Assembly: GCA_044373665.1 (NCBI GenBank)
Contig: JBIPNH010000100.1
Span: 1 to 8,638 of the forward strand
Length of the DNA stretch: 8,638 bases
From: JABMMZ01 sp044373665
GTDB lineage: Bacteria; Bacteroidota; Bacteroidia; NS11-12g; UBA955
Direction: 5' to 3'
Shown here: positions 5,900 to 8,638 of the stretch, piece by piece
Position numbering within the stretch: position 1 is the stretch's first letter
Layout: each line of letters opens with the position of its first letter
The notes under the pieces: model-generated
Seen by the model: the letters and a program-made list of their open reading frames with translations, nothing else
Database searches by the model: none
What the model was told of the DNA's origin: nothing
Made by a program: the position numbers and the translations under genes

Positions 5900-8428
5900 T
5901 TGATTACAAAAAACATCATATTGCCTTTGTTCTTATTAATATTTGCTAATAATATTTATACTCAAAAATATTATAACAATTGGTGTTTTGGTCAGAATGC
6001 TTCTATAGATTTCAATCAATTATCTGACACTATTCATAATAAATCACAAATGAATGCTTTTGAAGGCTGTTCATCAATTTCAGATAACGATGGAAATTTA
6101 TTGTTTTATACTGATGGTATTACAGTTTGGAATAAAAACCATGATACAATGGAAAATGGCTTTGGTTTATTAGGTGGAATATCAAGTACACAATCTGCAT
6201 TAATTGTAAAACAACCCGGCAACTCTAATCTTTATTACATATTTACTTCTGATAATTTTTATCATTTTCCAATTACTCAGATAAGTAATGGAATTAATTA
6301 CTCTATTGTTAACTTGGGCCTAAACAATGGACTAGGAGAAGTGATAGAAAAAAATAAATTTCTATTTAAACACTCTAGTGAAAAACTAACTGCTGTTAAT
6401 AATCAAAATGGAAAAGATGTTTGGATTGCATCAATAAAGTATTATTCTGATTCTATTTTTTTATACAAGTTAACAGAAAATGGCTTGTCAGTCCCAATTA
6501 TTCATAAAATTAACACAAATAAAATTGGAGTTGGAGATGGCACAGATTGGGGGCGTAACACAAGCTATGGGATAGGGCAAATGAAGTTTTCCTCTAATGG
6601 CAAATATTTGGCTTATACAGAATTTCGTTCTCATGAAAATGATACTGATTACAGTTACATTCATTTTTTAGATTTTAACCCCTCAAGTGGATTAATTAGC
6701 AATTACAGAAGAATTATTCTTGGATTAAAATCTAGTGAACACGCTTATGGATGTGAATTTTCGCCCAATGAAAAGTTTTTATATTTTTCTAGTATTTATA
6801 ATTCGGAAAATGGTATTTATCAAATACCCATAGATTCAATAAAGAACAACATTGATATTAATAAAATCCGATTTAAAATTAATACGATAAATTACAATAG
6901 ATTTTTTAGTTTACAATTGGCTCCTAATGGGAAAATATACGCAGCAATGGATTTTGATTCTGCTTTGAGTGTTATAAATAGTCCAGATAGTTTTGAATTA
7001 AAAACGAAATTTGAATTTAGAGTTTTAAAAACAATTTCTCATTCATCAAAATCAATCCGTGGTTTGCCCAATTGTGTTCAATCGCAAATTTATTATCCCA
7101 TTAAAATAATAACTGATACCACTTGTTTATCGGATTCTGCATCAATTAAAATTGCAAACACAGATGTTACAAAAATAGTCTGGCATTTTGGCGATGGAAA
7201 CACAATTCAAACCAACAAACATGCAATTAAACATCTTTATAAAGATTTAGGATTATTTAATGTTTCAGCCACTGTTAGTTTACCAAGTGGCACTGATACT
7301 GTTATATTTTCAACCATTAATATTATTAATCAACCTAGGCCTAATTTAGGCAATGACACTATTTTGTGCCCCAATTCAAGGTTATTAATTAAAGATAAAA
7401 ACATGTACAATGTTTCTTTCTTTTGGAACACAACCGATACCACAAAATCAATAAACATTGATACTCCAGGCAATTATACACTTACATACCAACACAAGTT
7501 TTGCAACTTATCTGATACAATAAAAATAGGTTTAGGGATTAAACCAAATATCTTTATTGGCAATGACACTGTCTTTTGCAATGCTTTCTCTCAAAAATTA
7601 AATGCAGGTTTAGGTCATAAAAACTACAAATGGAATACTGGGGAATCAACCTACAACATATCAGTAGATCAACAAGGTTTATATCATGTAAAAGTAGTAG
7701 GAAACAATTATTGTGAAGCATACGACACAATTAATTTAAATCAAATTCCACCTCCCAAAATTAGCATTATACCCGACACGGTTCTTTGTAATAAAGTTCA
7801 ACTTGAAATAACCCCAATTATTGGCATGAAATACCTATGGAGTAACAACGATACGGGCGCCATAACCAACGTCTATTCAAAAGGCGCTTATTGGGTTAAA
7901 GCTCAATATCCATTTTGTTATAATGCAGACACAATTTATGTTAATCAAATGCCAAAACCAGATGTATTTATTGGTGAAGATACTTTTCTTTGCAAAGATC
8001 AATTACTTAGAGCTCCGTTCGCACAAAGTTATTTATGGAGTAATGGAAGTACTCAAAACAGCATAATTGTGACAGAACCTGGTGTTTATTTTGTTAGAAT
8101 CCAAAACAACAATTGCTTTAATTCAGATACAATAGAATTTACACCTTGTTTAAAATTGGTAGAGTATATTCCTAATTCATTTAGTCCGAATAATGATGGA
8201 ATAAATGATTTGTTTCAGCCTATTATCAGTAATGCTAAATCCATTAAAATGTCAATATTCAATCGTTGGGGCGAACTTATTTTTGAAAAAACCAATGAAC
8301 AACCTTTTTGGGATGGAAATTTTAAAAATCAAACTTGTCAAGAAGGGGTATATATGTATTCTTTAACAATTATAGATTTGCAAGAAAAAAAACACTTTAA
8401 AAGAGGCACATTAAGTCTTTTAAGATAA
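5900..8428 (+). CDS. Secreted multidomain protein with T9SS type B sorting domain
   Basis: Predicted 842-residue protein exported by Sec and then by the type IX secretion system. Residues 1-22 form a signal peptide (TKNIILPLFLLIFA core). About 25-385 is a beta-propeller-like region common in Bacteroidota surface proteins, with EGCSSISD (55-62), LLFYTDG (67-73) and propeller turns FSSNGKYLAY (230-239), FSPNEKFLYF (from 287) and LAPNGKIYAA (from 340). A PKD domain covers about 405-478 (WHFGDGN at 428-434). Four Ig-like repeats of about 65-70 residues follow at 480-548, 549-617, 620-685 and 687-747, each with DTxxC, Y/F-x-W and GxYxV. The gliding-motility-associated C-terminal domain (753-842) has SFSPNNDGIND (760-770) and FNRWGELIFE. 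No catalytic domain is seen; adhesion or a structural role is likely. The start is uncertain: there is no in-frame ATG before the signal peptide, the frame is open back to a TTG at 5795, and I chose TTG 5900 because of the promoter and a clean signal peptide. Confidence 0.88.
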   Translation: MITKNIILPLFLLIFANNIYTQKYYNNWCFGQNASIDFNQLSDTIHNKSQMNAFEGCSSISDNDGNLLFYTDGITVWNKNHDTMENGFGLLGGISSTQSALIVKQPGNSNLYYIFTSDNFYHFPITQISNGINYSIVNLGLNNGLGEVIEKNKFLFKHSSEKLTAVNNQNGKDVWIASIKYYSDSIFLYKLTENGLSVPIIHKINTNKIGVGDGTDWGRNTSYGIGQMKFSSNGKYLAYTEFRSHENDTDYSYIHFLDFNPSSGLISNYRRIILGLKSSEHAYGCEFSPNEKFLYFSSIYNSENGIYQIPIDSIKNNIDINKIRFKINTINYNRFFSLQLAPNGKIYAAMDFDSALSVINSPDSFELKTKFEFRVLKTISHSSKSIRGLPNCVQSQIYYPIKIITDTTCLSDSASIKIANTDVTKIVWHFGDGNTIQTNKHAIKHLYKDLGLFNVSATVSLPSGTDTVIFSTINIINQPRPNLGNDTILCPNSRLLIKDKNMYNVSFFWNTTDTTKSINIDTPGNYTLTYQHKFCNLSDTIKIGLGIKPNIFIGNDTVFCNAFSQKLNAGLGHKNYKWNTGESTYNISVDQQGLYHVKVVGNNYCEAYDTINLNQIPPPKISIIPDTVLCNKVQLEITPIIGMKYLWSNNDTGAITNVYSKGAYWVKAQYPFCYNADTIYVNQMPKPDVFIGEDTFLCKDQLLRAPFAQSYLWSNGSTQNSIIVTEPGVYFVRIQNNNCFNSDTIEFTPCLKLVEYIPNSFSPNNDGINDLFQPIISNAKSIKMSIFNRWGELIFEKTNEQPFWDGNFKNQTCQEGVYMYSLTIIDLQEKKHFKRGTLSLLR

Positions 8429-8472
8429 TTACTTGCAAATTTCTCAAAACACTACCCTATTCTAGTTTCATA
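8429..8472. other. Short spacer between cargo gene and second XRE copy
   Basis: Forty-four AT-rich bases with no convincing hairpin terminator. The duplicated segment begins at about 8473. Transcription of the T9SS gene may therefore continue into the next XRE unit. Confidence 0.4.
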
Positions 8473-8638
8473 AAATATTTTGGCACTTTCTTAAAAAATA
8501 TTGCCCCTTTCACAATCTTGAACAAAATAAAACCCAATAATCTCCTAGTTTTGTGAAAACAACTTCTAATTATGACAAACACGCAAATAGGAGAAAACTT
8601 AAGAATTTTAAGAATCTTAAGAAATTATTCACAAGAAG
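8473..8638 (+). repeat. Direct repeat copy 2: XRE promoter and gene start
   Basis: Second copy of 5094-5259, collinear with no insertion or deletion. The -7 TAGTTTTG (8546-8553), the CACTTTC and CCCTTTCA half-sites (8484-8490, 8505-8512) and the TTG at 8518-8520 are all kept. Base changes fall mainly between these elements. Confidence 0.93.
8572..8638 (+). CDS. Second XRE regulator copy, cut by the right edge
   Basis: The first 67 bases (22 codons plus one base) of a gene identical in sequence to the start of the XRE gene at 5193. The peptide begins MTNTQIGENLRI and reaches YSQE at the start of the HTH. The promoter and candidate operators are in the same places. Whether the copy stays intact beyond the edge and what cargo follows cannot be seen. 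Identity in the coding part against about 89 % upstream suggests recent duplication with local gene conversion, or selection on the regulator. Confidence 0.85.
   Translation, partial: MTNTQIGENLRILRILRNYSQE

Overview
The window comes from an AT-rich member of the Bacteroidota. Four things point there: a b558-family succinate dehydrogenase set in the order sdhC-sdhA-sdhB, matches to the Bacteroidota promoter element TAnnTTTG with almost no Shine-Dalgarno sequences, a large secreted protein with a type IX secretion (T9SS) type B sorting domain, and a GT4 glycosyltransferase of the kind common in this phylum. The genus cannot be fixed from the sequence.

Layout. (1) Positions 1-750, minus strand: the N-terminal part of a GT4 glycosyltransferase that runs off the left edge, divergent from the next block. 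(2) Positions 841-4971, plus strand: promoter, sdhC, sdhA, an inserted four-helix-bundle gene, sdhB, a 7 x 7-bp tandem repeat and a strong hairpin terminator. sdhCAB encode the membrane cytochrome, flavoprotein and iron-sulphur subunits of complex II; all cofactor ligands expected for the family are visible. The four-helix-bundle (23S-rRNA intervening-sequence type) gene fills the sdhA-sdhB gap exactly. It is bracketed by 14-bp tandem repeats that are inverted between the two sides. The left array begins at the sdhA stop codon and the right array ends one base before the sdhB start codon. This looks like an inserted cassette and is the most unusual structure in the window. (3) Positions 4972-8638: accessory DNA. 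An XRE-type regulator is followed by a broken remnant with no intact start and one internal stop, then by a secreted protein (signal peptide, beta-propeller-like N-terminus, PKD domain, four Ig-like repeats, T9SS type B C-terminal domain). The window ends inside a second copy of the XRE gene and its promoter region, exactly 3379 bp downstream of the first. The 67 coding bases seen are identical and the 99 upstream bases are about 89 % identical. The region is therefore a tandemly duplicated regulator-plus-cargo module, at least at its regulator end.

Functionally, the sdh block is core respiration and TCA-cycle metabolism. The cassette inside it may influence mRNA folding or processing and sdhB expression. 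The XRE array and its cargo look like a locally amplified, cell-surface or secreted accessory locus, with conserved candidate operators in front of each regulator copy. No tRNA, rRNA, CRISPR array or transposase was seen.
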